A stretch of 64,000 nucleotides of DNA from Armigeres subalbatus (GCF_024139115.2 NC_085140.1:234672371-234736370), one strand, 5' to 3'; counted from the first letter of the stretch, positions 22,160 through 33,885 are shown. Notes: generated from the letters alone by a model not told the origin. A program made the numbers and translations.

Positions 22160-22510
22160 GACTTTGATTTTTTCCTCTCTCGTATACTAAGTACATATAT
22201 GTAAAGGCTATATGATCACTCCAAAAACAAACTTTCGCTAGAGGGCTCGGAGGCCCATAGTGTTGTATAACAATCGACTTAACTCAACGTATTGAGGTGA
22301 TGTCTTTTAGTTTGTATTTATGTATGTATGTGTATGTGTGTATGTGTACAGAATTTTGTAGACACAATTTTTGGAACTTCGCATTGGCCTAATTACTCGC
22401 AACAAGTTTCATTCAACTGAGAATCCTGTCCCATTGCTTGCTATTGAAAATTTGCCATTTTGGACTATGGGATCAGATGTTATGGCCAAAATACTAACTT
22501 CTATGCGCAA
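22160..22510 (-). repeat. Dispersed Aedes-type repeat with TATG microsatellite
   Basis: Reading the minus strand, TTTTGGCCATAAC, TCTGATCCCA, CAATGGGACAGGA and TTGCGAGTAA appear in that order, followed by a TACACATACACACATAC microsatellite (22311-22351) and a conserved 3' segment with GGCTATATGATCACTCC at about 22208. The first part recurs at 53702-53965. I recall such sequence as abundant in Aedes, but the element class is not clear. Confidence 0.6.
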
Positions 22511-25138
22511 AACACGCTAAAAAAAACACTCACTCATATTTTCCAGTATTTTTTTTTTGCGCGAGAAAGACACCAACACCGATAGGTGGATTAGTCAGGA
22601 TTTTTAGTTTCTTTTTATTTCACTAGAAATCTTTGTATACATTAACGATATGTACTGAATATCGTATAATTAGGATGGATAACGGCCGATTTAATGAATA
22701 TTGACAAAAATAGGGATGCTGTCCAAATTGATTACTTCTCAAACACGTTAATTCAAACGTTGTTGTCAAACACAAAACTTCTAAAAATCTAATTTAAACG
22801 TCACCTACTGTCGCTTACTGCAACATCCATTTCTTGCGTTGGAACTTTGCGGTGACTCACCTGAAAAGACACAATCAGCACGCGTTGACAAAAAACGACA
22901 ACCACTGCAGCAAGCTCTCCCCGCCTCCCCACCATCAACGCCAAGTCAGGGTCAAATTAGGGGAATTAAGTCCCCGAGGTTTATCAGCTTGTGCTAAGTC
23001 GATTGTCTGTAACCTTCTCGCCCTGACGTCGCTCGGCGATGACGACAACAACCGTGTGCAAATGCAATGCAATGGGAGCTTCCAGCCGGCCAGCACACGA
23101 CAGACAATTTCGTTCCGCACGGTGCCCGCCACGGACGGATCGGCCGGCAGCGTGGCGAATATGCACTTGTAAGGTTGTTCGACCTTTTGAGCCTTTTCCA
23201 CGAAACTTTGTCGGCTTGCAGCTCGTTCCTTCAGCATGCCTCCAGCAGTTTGTGGTCTTCGATGTTAACCTTTCGTCGGGTGGCCACCAATGTTGCACAG
23301 GAAGGCTGACTTACGCTTTTGTGTGATGTTTTGGGTGTTTTGTTTGCCTCGCGGAACTGGTTCTGTGTCTCGCCTTCTTCTGGCTGTTGTCACCATGATT
23401 AGTACGCGAAGGGGGATTTAAGAATTACTTGCAGTTCTTTATGTCATATTCATCATGTTAATAATCAAGCGTATAGGAAGAGGTGTGTTCGTCTGTGTCA
23501 GTTTCTTCGATGCACAAAGCCTTCCTCGTGGCACATTATGAATAAACACGCGACTTCATAAATACCACTTGATGCCACCCTCAGCCCAACCCTAACCGAC
23601 AATCAATCAAAGCGATCTGTTGATGATGCTCACTGGAATTTTTAATCATCTTCCAGAATGACAAGGCGTGGCCCGCTTTTAATGCCACCACAACGAGCAC
23701 AACAACGAAGGGACGGGTAGGTGTCGGAAGATGCAAATTTGACTGCCGCACAATGCACTCGCCTCGGTCTGAAGAATTCTTAGATTTATGAAGCTTGTAC
23801 AAACATTGACATCGATGACGGACGATCTTGACGGCTCTCGAGTCTGATCAGAACGAGGGGGAAATCGATGCGTCACAATGAATTCAATCAATCATTTCAG
23901 ATCGAACGGCCACGATCTTCCGCTAGCGCCTTGTTAAGATAGGTGCAGACCTTGCTCGTTCGTTACGCTCTAATTATTCTAGTTCAACCGCGAGTGGATG
24001 GCTACTATTCAAATTGATCCGGCTTGATGGAAGTGACAGTAGATGGTAAGGTCATGGTACTGATGTTTTCTGACTCCTGAGGTTGTTTATTGTATGTTAT
24101 GGGAATATTTGCATTTCAAATCGTTTATACGTACTTATTTATTGTTACAACAATCGTTAAATAGAATAGAGCCTTAACATTAAAATGGGATGATTTTTAC
24201 TAAAACAGTGCACGATAAAGAAATATTTCATTGGATCATGCCAAGAAAAATGTTCACGATAAAATGTATCTGCAAAAAAAAACAAACAAATAGATTTGTT
24301 GCTTTCTTCATGATGTTTTCATCGATATTTTTTTTATGTACGCATTTTCCGTATACGAGTTCGACTATTCCTTTTACTAGTGGAGATGAGACTGTATACC
24401 GACCGTATATAATTTATCCTTATATTTTATATCCTTATATCCTTATATTTTGAAACCCTTCAAGTCGGCCGTTTCTTAATGGAGTTATCTATTTTTGCTT
24501 CTAATGTTTATCATGGCAATCAACATCTATGTTTAAAAATGATATTAGCATTCTGGTCGGACTATCGGATGTGCTTCTGAAGGTCATCGAAAAGAAAGAT
24601 TTGGTCGTTCATAATGACGTTTCCCTCACTTTCTTCAACTGGGCACTTGCCCTTCCATCGACGTTTCCACTGTTAGCCGATTCTTTCTTGGCTGGATAAT
24701 TCTAATGACAAATTGAATCGAATCTCTACGGGATTGAGCATTATCCAGGTCATAGAATCGCTCCCTTTACACCTGTCTTCAGTTCTCGACGACACCGCTA
24801 AACCTGAGGTAGAACTATGGGGGGGTAATGGGGGTAATGGGTAGGACTGGGGGTAATATGGAAACCCTAAGAAATTGCTCCATTTTCACAAGGAAAACGT
24901 TGTAGTATTAGGGCCATAAAACCACTTACGTGAATCTTAAATTGTAGCACTACGATGACTTGAATTCAATTTGGTAGAAAACAATCAAATTTTGTGATTT
25001 TTATGACAATGAAAATCAGAATGAAAAAATCCCGGTTTAAAAGTATGCGGGTGAAATTGACACAGTGTGTGGGCAAAACGGACATAATACCGCATTGGGA
25101 AGACGCTGGCAGTCAATATGATGCAATTGCTCTACATA
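22511..25138. other. Non-genic DNA with a GC-rich island at 22834-23326
   Basis: The island has overlapping open frames on both strands, which is expected from GC-rich composition. The minus-strand frame 23237-22935 (100 residues, with KVEQPYKCIFATLPADPSV) shows a G/C lean at third codon positions in its first half and could be a fragment of a host exon; I do not recognise the protein and see no defensible splice sites. The remainder holds nothing recognisable. Confidence 0.3.
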
Positions 25139-25385
25139 GCAATGCACTATGGTCAACCATACAGATTTACGCGGAAAGATGCATTTTATGCCAAAATTAT
25201 ATTTTTTAGAAAAAAAAACTGTTGTTCTACAAAATTGTTCGAAATAGTAAGGCCATCATCATGGTGCTACCAAAATATAGGGTGGTCCATCATATAAAAA
25301 AAATTTAAAATATTTTTTTATATTTCTCGGAATATTGTGTTATATTATGTTCTACAAAGTTCTAGCGCAGCTTGTTCCAATACAT

Positions 25386-25643
25386 TTTTCTAAATCTGGG
25401 AATTGACGACTGAAGTTTTGCTATGAAGATTGAATTTCTTTCGGCGATAGCAGTCTTAATAAGTAGCAAATACTTTGTTGCTCCTACATCCGACGTTTCG
25501 GTTAATTTATTTAAAATACATACTCCTAACCCCTTGAAGAAGGTTAAATAAATTAACCGAAACGTCGGATGTAGGAGCAACAAAGTATTTGCTACTTATT
25601 AAGACTGCTATCGCCGAAAGAAATTCAATCTTCATTTTCTAAA
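25386..25643 (+). mobile_element. Perfect 92-bp palindrome insertion with hammerhead-like core (Penelope-like candidate)
   Basis: Arms 25423-25514 and 25544-25635 are exact reverse complements, with a 29-base loop. The insertion is bounded by TTTTCTAAA at 25386-25394 and 25635-25643. Across loop and right arm lies TTGAAGA-A, a 6-bp helix GGTTAA/TTAACC with a 5-base loop, then GAAA (25534-25562), close to the CUGANGA...GAAA hammerhead core but with U for the first C and one extra A. Penelope-like elements are known to carry hammerhead motifs and inverted terminal copies; assignment here is inference. It interrupts module A of the composite palindrome. Confidence 0.5.
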
Positions 25644-26673
25644 AAATTCTGTGGCTCTTGAGTTGGCTGATTAAGAGCAATTTTACCTAATTGGATTAGG
25701 GTTTACACATAACTTTTGATGGGTAAATATGCTCAATATCTTTTCCGATCAAAAGTTATAATGGTTTTTCTGCCAAATTTTTTTTTATAAGTTGATATCT
25801 CCGGTTAGGACAGACCAAAAAATATATTTACACGGCATTTGAAAGAGAAATTCATATTCTTTATAATGTCAAAAAATTGGGGATACGTTATTTTTTTTAT
25901 CTCAAGTTTTACCAATTTTACTAAAATCATGTTTTTTAAATAAATTGATATAACTCGACAACGGAAAAAGATACAGACGATATTCTTGAGATTAAAACAC
26001 GCGTTGTGAAAGCGAAATGAGCAGATCATAAATAGTGTTTTTTGAAAAAACCCTAATCCTGGTAAGTAAAATTACTCTAAACAAGTGAGCTTAAGAGATA
26101 AGTAAAAAAATTATATAGCAAAGTTGATTGAAAAAAAAAGCTGCGCTACAACTTTGTAGAACATTTTATGTCAATATTCCGCAAAATAGAAAAAAAAAAT
26201 CACATTTTTATAAAATGGTACACCCTATTTTTCGGTATCTCTATAATAAGGGCGCAAGTATCCAGATCAATTTTTTTTCTTAAAAGTTTGCTTCAGGCCG
26301 AAAATGCATCTTTACTTGTAAATCTTGCAATACGATGATAATGATAAAACTTATTAAAAGTGTTAAACTGTAGATTTTTTATTCTTTTTATTTTCCATTT
26401 TATATTTTATATTTTCTCACAAATGTCACCTTCTGAAAACTTTTGAGGCTTTTCAAAACGCGTATTTTGCTATAAGAATATAGTCTGTATCTTCTTCTAT
26501 TGTCGAGTTATATCAATTTATTTGAAGAAACAAGATTTTAGTAAAATTGGTAAAAATTGAGATAAAAAAAAATAACATATCTCCAATTTTTTGACATAAT
26601 AAAGAATATGAATTTCTCTTTCAAATGCCGTGTAAACATATTTTTTGGTCGGCCTTAATCGGAGATATCAACT

Positions 26674-26726
<53 letters not shown>
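26674..26726. repeat. (TA)n and (AAAT)n microsatellite
   Basis: About twelve TA units followed by seven AAAT units, within module B of the composite palindrome. It is absent from the other copy of the module. Confidence 0.95.
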
Positions 26727-27077
26727 AAAAAAAGTTAGCCAAAAATACTGTTTTTTTAGGCACACCCTAATCCAATTAGGTAAAATTGCTCTAAATCAGC
26801 CAACTTAAGAGCTACCGAAAAAGTTTTTTTTAGCAAAATTGATTGGAAAAAGCTGCGCTAAAACTTTGTAGAACATAACATGTCAATAATCCGAGAAATA
26901 AAAATAATATTTTCTATTTTTTTTTATATGATGGGCCACTCTATTTTTTAGATGCACCATAATGATGGCCTTACTATTTTGAACAATTTTGTAGAACAAC
27001 AGTTTTTTCTAAAAAATATAGTTTTTGGGTAAAATGCATCTTTCCGTGTAAATCCGTATCCTGGACCATAGTGCAAT

Positions 27078-28057
27078 GATGCGTCAACTTGATAAAGCTA
27101 TATCAAATGGGGTATATACCACAATAGATCTAACAAATGGTCGCAGTGATTAAAATACCCAAAAGGGAAAAAACGTACATATAAGGAAATTAAGCTTAAA
27201 ACAATGAATGTAGTTTATGAATCAAATGCATAATCATCTATAAAATGTGCCTTTTTAAATTAAAATGTTAGATAATAGTTTATATATTGGTAACTTACAA
27301 TGATTTGAAAAAAATCATGTCACACAAATAAAAAAAAACATTTAAAAATGCCATTGCCATGATCCAATTTCTTAAAAAATTCTCAAAACATCGAATTTTG
27401 AGATAAATTATCAGCTCAACTTGTACCATATCTTTGAATAGCGCGATAATTTGAAACAAGCGATAAGATCCACTTGATCCAAATTTGTAACGAATTAGCT
27501 CAAACTGGACCCCTGTATATCTTACCCCCACCTCATACACCAACCTGAAACGTGAGACAACAAAAGTTGATGTTGGATGAAAAAAGACAGAAATTTGCGA
27601 ACGTCTCACAGCACGACTCGTGTTTACATGTTGCTGCTAATTTATTGAAGTATTTTCATCTACCACTATATGTAAGTTCGTTATTTTTACATATTTCTAG
27701 TCTAAATTTTTGGTGTGCTCAGTGTTTATTGTCCGACTATTTTGTTTGGGATCAACAGTAGCTTTGAACTATAAATAATTAGATTTCTGAAAACTGTTGG
27801 TGTAGCTTTAAGATTCAATTTGTTCAACTGTATATATTTTTGAATGTGTACTTTGGACTACAGCAGTAGTTCACATAGTTTTTTTTTGAGAGGTTTCCCT
27901 TTGATCTTTTATATTCATTAAGACACCGCTGTAAATGTAAATAAACATAAATCATGAGATATATGAAATACTGTCCTGAAAACTAACGGGATGTACGCAA
28001 TCAATCAAGTAGTCTGAAAATTTTCTGAATGCAATTAATTTATTGTATACATCAAAC
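27078..28057. other. Non-genic DNA
   Basis: Nothing recognised. Confidence 0.5.
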
Positions 28058-28288
28058 TTCCTATAAAAGGTTAAAAGACTATTATTCTTCCATTTACTTC
28101 CACTATTAACTTTTTTATGTATCAACAAGCAGATACGTATTTCGTTTCCTACTTGGAAACTTCTTCAGTGTTTGTTATCGACTTAAGTTAATAAGTTAAT
28201 AGTGGAAGTAAATGGAAGAATAATAGTCTTTTAACCTTGTAGCATTTCCCCTAAGACGCTCTAAAATAATTAATCATTCCTATAAAAG
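28058..28288 (-). mobile_element. Perfect 44-bp palindrome insertion with hammerhead-like core (Penelope-like candidate)
   Basis: Arms 28067-28110 and 28195-28238 are exact reverse complements. The 12-base TTCCTATAAAAG occurs on both sides (28058-28069 and 28277-28288) as a candidate target duplication. In the loop, on the minus strand, 28168-28140 reads CTGAAGA-A, helix GTTTCC/GGAAAC with 5-base loop, GAAA: a hammerhead core with one extra A before helix II. Helices I and III are not convincing by eye. The outer sequence is related to 53437-53490. Confidence 0.55.
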
Positions 28289-28299
28289 TTGAGAACTTT

Positions 28300-29136
28300 T
28301 GGAAGCTTCCGAGCCTCTTGGAAGGAGGCTTCCGAGCCTCTTGGATGGAGGCTTTCAAGCCTCTTGAAAGGAGGCTTCCGAGCCTCTTGAAAAGCTTCCG
28401 AGCCACTTGAAAATAGGCTTCTGAGCCTCTTGAAAGGAGGCTTCCGAGCCTCTTGAAAGGAGGCTTCCGAGTCTCTTAAAAGGAGGCTTCCGAGCCTCTT
28501 GAAAGGAGGCTTCCGAGCCTCTTAAAAGGAGGCTTCCGAGCCTCTTGAAAGGAGGCTTCTATGCCTCTTGAAAGGAGGCTTCTGAGGCCTCTGAAAGGAG
28601 GCTTCCAGCCTCTTGAAAGGAGGCTTCTGAGCCTCTTGAAAGGAGGCTTCTGAGCCTCTTGAAAGAAGGCTTCCGAGCCTCTTGAAAGGAGGCTTCCGAG
28701 CCTCTTGAAGGAGGCTTCTGAGCTGCTTGAAAATGGGCTTCCGAGCCTCTTGAAAGGAGGCTTCCTGAGCCTCTTGAAAGGAGGCTTCCAGGCCTCTTGA
28801 AAGGAGGCTTGAGCCTCTTGAAGGAGGCTTCCAGAGCCTCTTGAAAGGAGGCTTCCAGGCCTCTTGAAAGGAGGCTTCCAGAGCCTTTGCAAGGAGGCTT
28901 CTGAGCCTCTTGCAAGGAAGCTTCCGAGCCTCTTGCAAGCAGGCTTCCGAGCATCTTGCAAGGAGGCTTCCGAGCCTCATGAAAGGAGGCTTCCTGAGCC
29001 TCTTGAAAGGAGGCTTCCTGAGCCTCTTGAAAGGAGGCTTCCGAGCCTCGGGGAAGGGGGCTTCCTGAGCCTCTCCTGCAAGGAGGCTTCCTGAGCCTCC
29101 TCGCAAGGAGGCTTCCTGAGCCTCTCGCAAGGAGGC
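28300..29136. repeat. 23-bp satellite-like tandem array
   Basis: About 36 units of a 23-bp motif GAGGCTTCCGAGCCTCTTGA plus AAG, with exact 23-bp spacing in the left half (starts 28441, 28464, 28487) and small insertions to the right. Long open frames on the minus strand are by-products of the repeat and should not be called genes. Each unit contains the near-palindrome GAGGCTTCCGAGCCTC. Confidence 0.95.
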
Positions 29137-29499
29137 AACAAAAAATTGTGATGGGAAGCAGCCATATCACCTCATCGGCTGCATGTAGGAGTTAGATTGT
29201 TGGTTCCATAAAGGCTACTCTTTTTGCAATTGGTGATGGCACGAAAAGGATGAAAGAAGGGAGAAAACGAGCAAATCAACTTAACGCGGCACTAGTAGCT
29301 TTCAAGAATTGGAAATACTCGAGTGGCTGACTCAGTGGACCTGAGTTCGATTTCCACGTCGCCCTTATTTTTTTGAAATTTTAATTAAAAATATGAATTG
29401 TAAAATTACAGCACGTGTAAATTTAAAACAGCATATAACTTTATGTCAAGGTCAATTTATTACATCTACTTGAACGGAAAATTAACAGGTTTCGTTCAA
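29137..29499. other. Non-genic DNA with a weak tRNA-like patch
   Basis: At 29326-29372 there is a B-box-like GAGTTCGATTTCC preceded by CGAGTGGCTGACTCAGTGG. It may be a decayed SINE head; no cloverleaf is supported. Confidence 0.3.
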
Positions 29500-29960
29500 G
29501 CTGTGTGGACCATACAAACTGTTTTTGAGTGACCCCACAACTTTTCCAAAACTATTTGACGATATCTGTTAATTTTCCTGGAGATGTAATGAATACAACT
29601 CAATGCATGTCAAAACTTCGAGTAACTAAGTCAATTTTTCAGCTTATGTAGATCATAGGTCCCAAACTCAAGCTCAATTTGGATGACCTAGGATATTCTA
29701 AAAGTGCCTGGTGAAATCTGTTGATTTTAAAGGAGCTGCAATAGATGTAACTGAATGCGTATGGAAGCTTTGAGTAACTAAAAAACTTTTCAGCTGCTGT
29801 CGATCTCAAGTCTCATGGACAATTCGGATGCCCCAGAAAACTATCTGACGATAACTGTTCACGAAGAGATGTAATAGATATAATCGAATACATATCGAAG
29901 CTTTGAGTAGCGAGAACAGCTTTTTCAGCTGCTGTAGATCTCAAGAATAGTTTGGATGGA
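29500..29960. repeat. Degenerate tandem repeat, about 135-151 bp period
   Basis: Three units marked by CAGCTKMTGTMGATC at 29640, 29791 and 29926, each preceded by a variant of GCTTTGAGTAACTA and by GATGTAAT-GA-TA-AACT. The units are about 70 percent alike by eye. No coding region. Confidence 0.65.
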
Positions 29961-31936
29961 CAAAGACGTCCAAGGAAGATTTAAAGTAGTTTATTCTATA
30001 TCACGGTAACTCTGCGAGTATGTTTGAAAAAAAATCTTATTTCTAAATAGCACAGTTTGCTGCCAATATTACCTAATATTTTCTGATTTTAAACCTCATC
30101 GTGTGCAGGACGTTCTGTGTTGTCGTTGGGCCTTAATCGCCCATGCCTTATATTCTTCCCTGAAAGGAGAGTTAATTTCATTTAATTTTGTTAAAAGAAA
30201 TCTTCACTTTTATGTATAGTGCGATTTTATTCAGTCATTTTTTTTTTGGGTCGCCCAAGGGGTCTGAAGGGTTATTTTAACATTGTGTAAATTCTTGACT
30301 CTGTTTGTATAAAAATTGTGTATTCTTTTAACCCTGGTTAGGCTAACTAAAGATAAACGCCTACTAAACGTAATTATTCATGAAAGTTTTTCCTGCTTCT
30401 ACTTTCGTGTTTCCGGCTCTTGCTGAAAGTACTGAATCAATGAGCTTATAAAATGATTTTTTATCAATAATGGCACCAACAAAGGTAAATTCTCCATATA
30501 CCACAGCTCAATAAATTGGATGTCTGGACTTCCAATCATCACAACACAATCGCAAAAGTATTGCCCATTTTATGTAACCATCCTATCGACATCATAATTA
30601 CTGACTATTAGGAACGCCAACCGGTTTGTAGTATGGATACCAAATGTCTGGTCCGACCGACCGACCGCACAACAAATCCCACATCTTCTCGAGTTTCAGT
30701 CGCGGCAATCGCACGACGATGGCCGGACGAACTGCAACGTCTGAGGAAGTTACCAGCAACGCCAGTCAGCATAGCCACGGTGATCGCAATACAATTTGGG
30801 TGTTACCAACCTACTGTGGCCGATTGTGTTTGGTGTGATTCCAGGCTCGCAAATTCAAATAAAAAAGGCGAAGTGCTCGCTCTTCATACTTTTGAATGTT
30901 TTGGTGGGCAATGACAGGCGTTCAACCCAAGAGGGTCCCCACCGACCTTACCGAGTCCGTGTTGGTTCTTTCGAGTAAAAAAGTGATTGATTGAAAATCA
31001 ATGATTAGCGTGGCTGAGATCACGATTTATGATGGATAATATATTTTGCTGTAATGGGTCTTATGTGAGCCTGTGATTCGAATCATTCACGCCGCCTTGA
31101 GGGCGGCAGTCGAAGGATATGGTAAGTGGCAATGCGCGAGCTGCTTCGTGGCCCCGATATTGAGCAAAACTTCCAGGTTTGAAATGAGTGGAAGAAAAAA
31201 AATGCGCATTCTAATGAGTACGGACACGGATTGGCTGGGTGTAGAAACTGTGCAATTTGACTTTACAGTGCGGTGGAACAACAACAACATGACACGTATT
31301 GTGTGGGTTTACCTCAGCCGGGCTTTTGAAGGTCGTAACGACTGAAACGGTTGACAATGCAGTGATTAGGAACATATACAACCGTTGACATAGAGCAATG
31401 ATTGAGGTTAAGGTTGCTGAATATACAATTTCGCGTAGGGGATTGTTACAGGTCGAAGCGAAATCATACGCTTGATACAGGTTTAGAGAGAAACCGGATG
31501 ATTTTGTAAATCTGTAATTTTTTAAATCTGTAGTTAGCAATTCTTGATGTATGTACCAAGAAACCAGTTCTATATCATCCAGATTTCTCTAGTTGTTTTA
31601 GTCGAAATAGTATAGTCATTCTTACGTCCGTTGGAATATTCCCTAACCACATCATACGCAGGAATCAACACAGTGTAAATATGGGCATACTTCGATACTA
31701 CGTACACGTGCGTTAAAAATGGGAAAATAGCTGGAATGTTATTGGTTTTCTTGACAATGTCTAAAGGAACATATTTTCCTCAATTGCTAAATTTCAGCTT
31801 AGCTGTAGATCGTAAAATTATTATTTATGGGGTTTCCCTAACTATTCCATGGATTTATGGTAACATTTTACGAAACAATCAGGTGTTATTTACGGATCAT
31901 TTTTCATTTTTAAGGATTATTCTCGATTGTATGCCG
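29961..31936. other. Non-genic DNA
   Basis: No recognised gene. A GC-richer patch at 30630-30980 has short overlapping frames without motif. Confidence 0.5.
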
Positions 31937-32984
31937 TATAGGGTATCTGTTCCCATATTAATAACAGCCCGTATATTAATCCCAACCGTCGATAAACCAA
32001 ATAAAAAATCAATTTATTTACAATTTCTCACACCGTATGTACACAATAATGGATGGAACACATTCTTGCATGTTTGGAATATTATTCAAGATTTTGTTTG
32101 AGTAATGTTTTAATTCACAAGAATCAAATTATTAAAAGATAAAATTAGAAAGCACTTTTATTTGCATTTTCCTACCTTCGAACTGATGGTTTGATGCACT
32201 GCTCGATTGCTACTAGCAGATTCATCTGTTTTCACGCCGTTGTTTTCCACTTAATTTCGGGCTAAAACAATTCTATCACTACAAAATTCACTTCACAGCA
32301 CATAAAACACATCACATTTTCACTATGAATATAATTATATTTAAAAAACCAACGCGATTTCCTATAGTTTGATATAGGTTTCTTTCGAACAACGTCTCAA
32401 TTATCCTTGTCCGTATTCCAAACTGTTTACATGGCTGGCAGTATCTGCAAGGGTTGCCGACCAACATTTTTATTTAAAAAATGCTTGAATGAACTTTCAT
32501 TGTGAAATTCAACTCTTATGTTTGTAAAATAAATTATATCGAAAAGATAAATAATGACAAACACAAAATTGAACTGATAAGATGGAAAACTGCATCAAAA
32601 ACAGCAATTTTGTAATTATATTTCAACTCAAATACAAAATATTGAAGAATTCGGCATCACTGCAATCATATCGTTACGTATACACACATGTAATAGTGTG
32701 CGTATTTTATGTTGGAAATAGTATTATTGATATAGGTACAGGCATAGGATTAACTGTTTTTGAATGTTATTGAAATAGGTGCATGGCGGTTATGATGTTT
32801 TTTAGCTAACTACTTCTTTAATGTGATGAAAATTTCATTTTTGAAGTTACCAAATTGTTTTCAATTAAAAATTACATGAGCCGAGCATAATTATTCACAT
32901 GTTTCTTGATTATTGGGTGAGAAATCAATGCGTTTCATATGCGCATTGCCTTATTGTTATTGATATAGGAACAGATACCCTATA
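31937..32984. mobile_element. 1-kb TA-flanked element with inverted ends
   Basis: The left end TAGGGTATCTGTTCCCATAT (31939) and the right end, ending at 32982, are inverted copies over about 28 bases with two or three mismatches. TA flanks both sides (31937-31938 and 32983-32984), the target preference of Tc1/mariner-like and some other DNA elements. The interior has no transposase, so it is non-autonomous. An internal related motif occurs near 32728 (GATATAGGTACAGG). Confidence 0.7.
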
Positions 32985-33675
32985 TTCGTATTCGTGTTAT
33001 CTTCACGCATTCTTGTAAACGCATCTCCAACAACATAGAATCGCATACTAATTATATTTTAAAATCTTCTCCTCCACAGGTAAGCATCTGGACCATTTCA
33101 AATATTTCACAGTCTTAACGGTTTGTATACACCGCCGGTCGGGAACGAGACGCCATTCTGAGAACTTCCATTCACCGTTCATCCAGGCTTCTAACGGGAC
33201 AACAAACAAAGTAGCACCTCGCGGGACGGGACCTTCCTATACTGTGGGATTCCACTTCGTCTAGTGATTCACGGGAGGGGATAGTGGCAGTGAGCCTGTG
33301 ACAGGTTCATAAATTATAACCTCACGTAGCGCGGGATCTTTGACAAACGGCTTAGAACATGGAACGATCCGATCTCATGAGGAAGAAATTTTAATCTTTG
33401 TCGCTGGTCAAACACCGATTGATGCTGTTGAGGCTGGGAAACCATATTGGTGCACTAATTTACGAACTCATTTGAATAATTTGGACAGTTTTATTGACTT
33501 TTGGCTTTCTGTTGTGCCTTCTGCCATCAGGTGTTATCCAACTGAAATCCGGTTCTCACAAAGATTTGTTGAGCGCATTTTTTTGGACATCTGCTCTAAG
33601 TGGGGTGGATACAATTTCACGAAAAGAATATTTTATACAGCTGGTCAAAATATAAAATATACCCTTTACTAACAG
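32985..33675. other. Non-genic DNA
   Basis: Nothing recognised. Confidence 0.5.
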
Positions 33676-33885
33676 GTAAACAATCAAAGAGAGACAGAAT
33701 CACCGTCTTCTACCAGAGGTCGCACAGACTGAACAAAGACTGTGGGCTAGTGGAGCTAGTCTTTACTGGGGCTAGTGGGCTAGTCTTTACTGGGGCGAGA
33801 ATCGAACCCACACTCCACAGCACGATAGCACGTGCGTCTAGACAATTGTCGTCGCTAACCACATGGCCACGAAGCCCAAACATAC
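33676..33885 (-). mobile_element. tRNA-related SINE
   Basis: On the minus strand a tRNA-like head starts at about 33880 (GGGCTTCGTGGCCATGTGG), with a B box GGGTTCGATTC at 33809-33799. A 3' body with the unit CTAGTCTTTACTGGGGC, duplicated 18 bases apart at 33757-33795, follows. The tRNA-like part has no matching acceptor stem and so is not called a tRNA gene. Confidence 0.65.

Larger units (their letters stand above)
25139..27077. repeat. Composite palindrome of AT-rich modules
   Basis: Two modules recur. Module A (landmarks GCACTATGG, CGGAAAGATGCATTTTA, AAGGCCATCAT, TGTAGAAC, AGCTGCGCTA) is at 25139-25385 inverted, 26040-26345 direct and 26760-27077 direct. Module B (landmarks GTCGAGTTATATCAATTTAT, TTGACATAATAAAGAATATG, TTTGGTC) is at 25640-26030 inverted and 26440-26760 direct. 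The outer copies thus form inverted arms of several hundred bases with roughly 80-90 percent identity by eye. No ORF of note. Element class unknown. Confidence 0.75.

Noticed and set aside
22935..23237. Possible host exon on the minus strand
   Set aside because: Third-position bias is suggestive, but frames on the other strand are open too, no protein family is recognised and splice sites cannot be placed; kept only as a remark.
24810..24870. GGGGTAATGGG-rich stretch as another foldback arm
   Set aside because: Only three or four units and no partner array within several kilobases.
28476..29170. Long minus-strand frames of about 160-200 codons rich in KPPFKRL and SEASFQEA words
   Set aside because: They are translations of a 23-bp satellite in all frames; not genes.
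33799..33880. tRNA gene call on the minus strand
   Set aside because: B box present, cloverleaf not supported; the SINE body follows.
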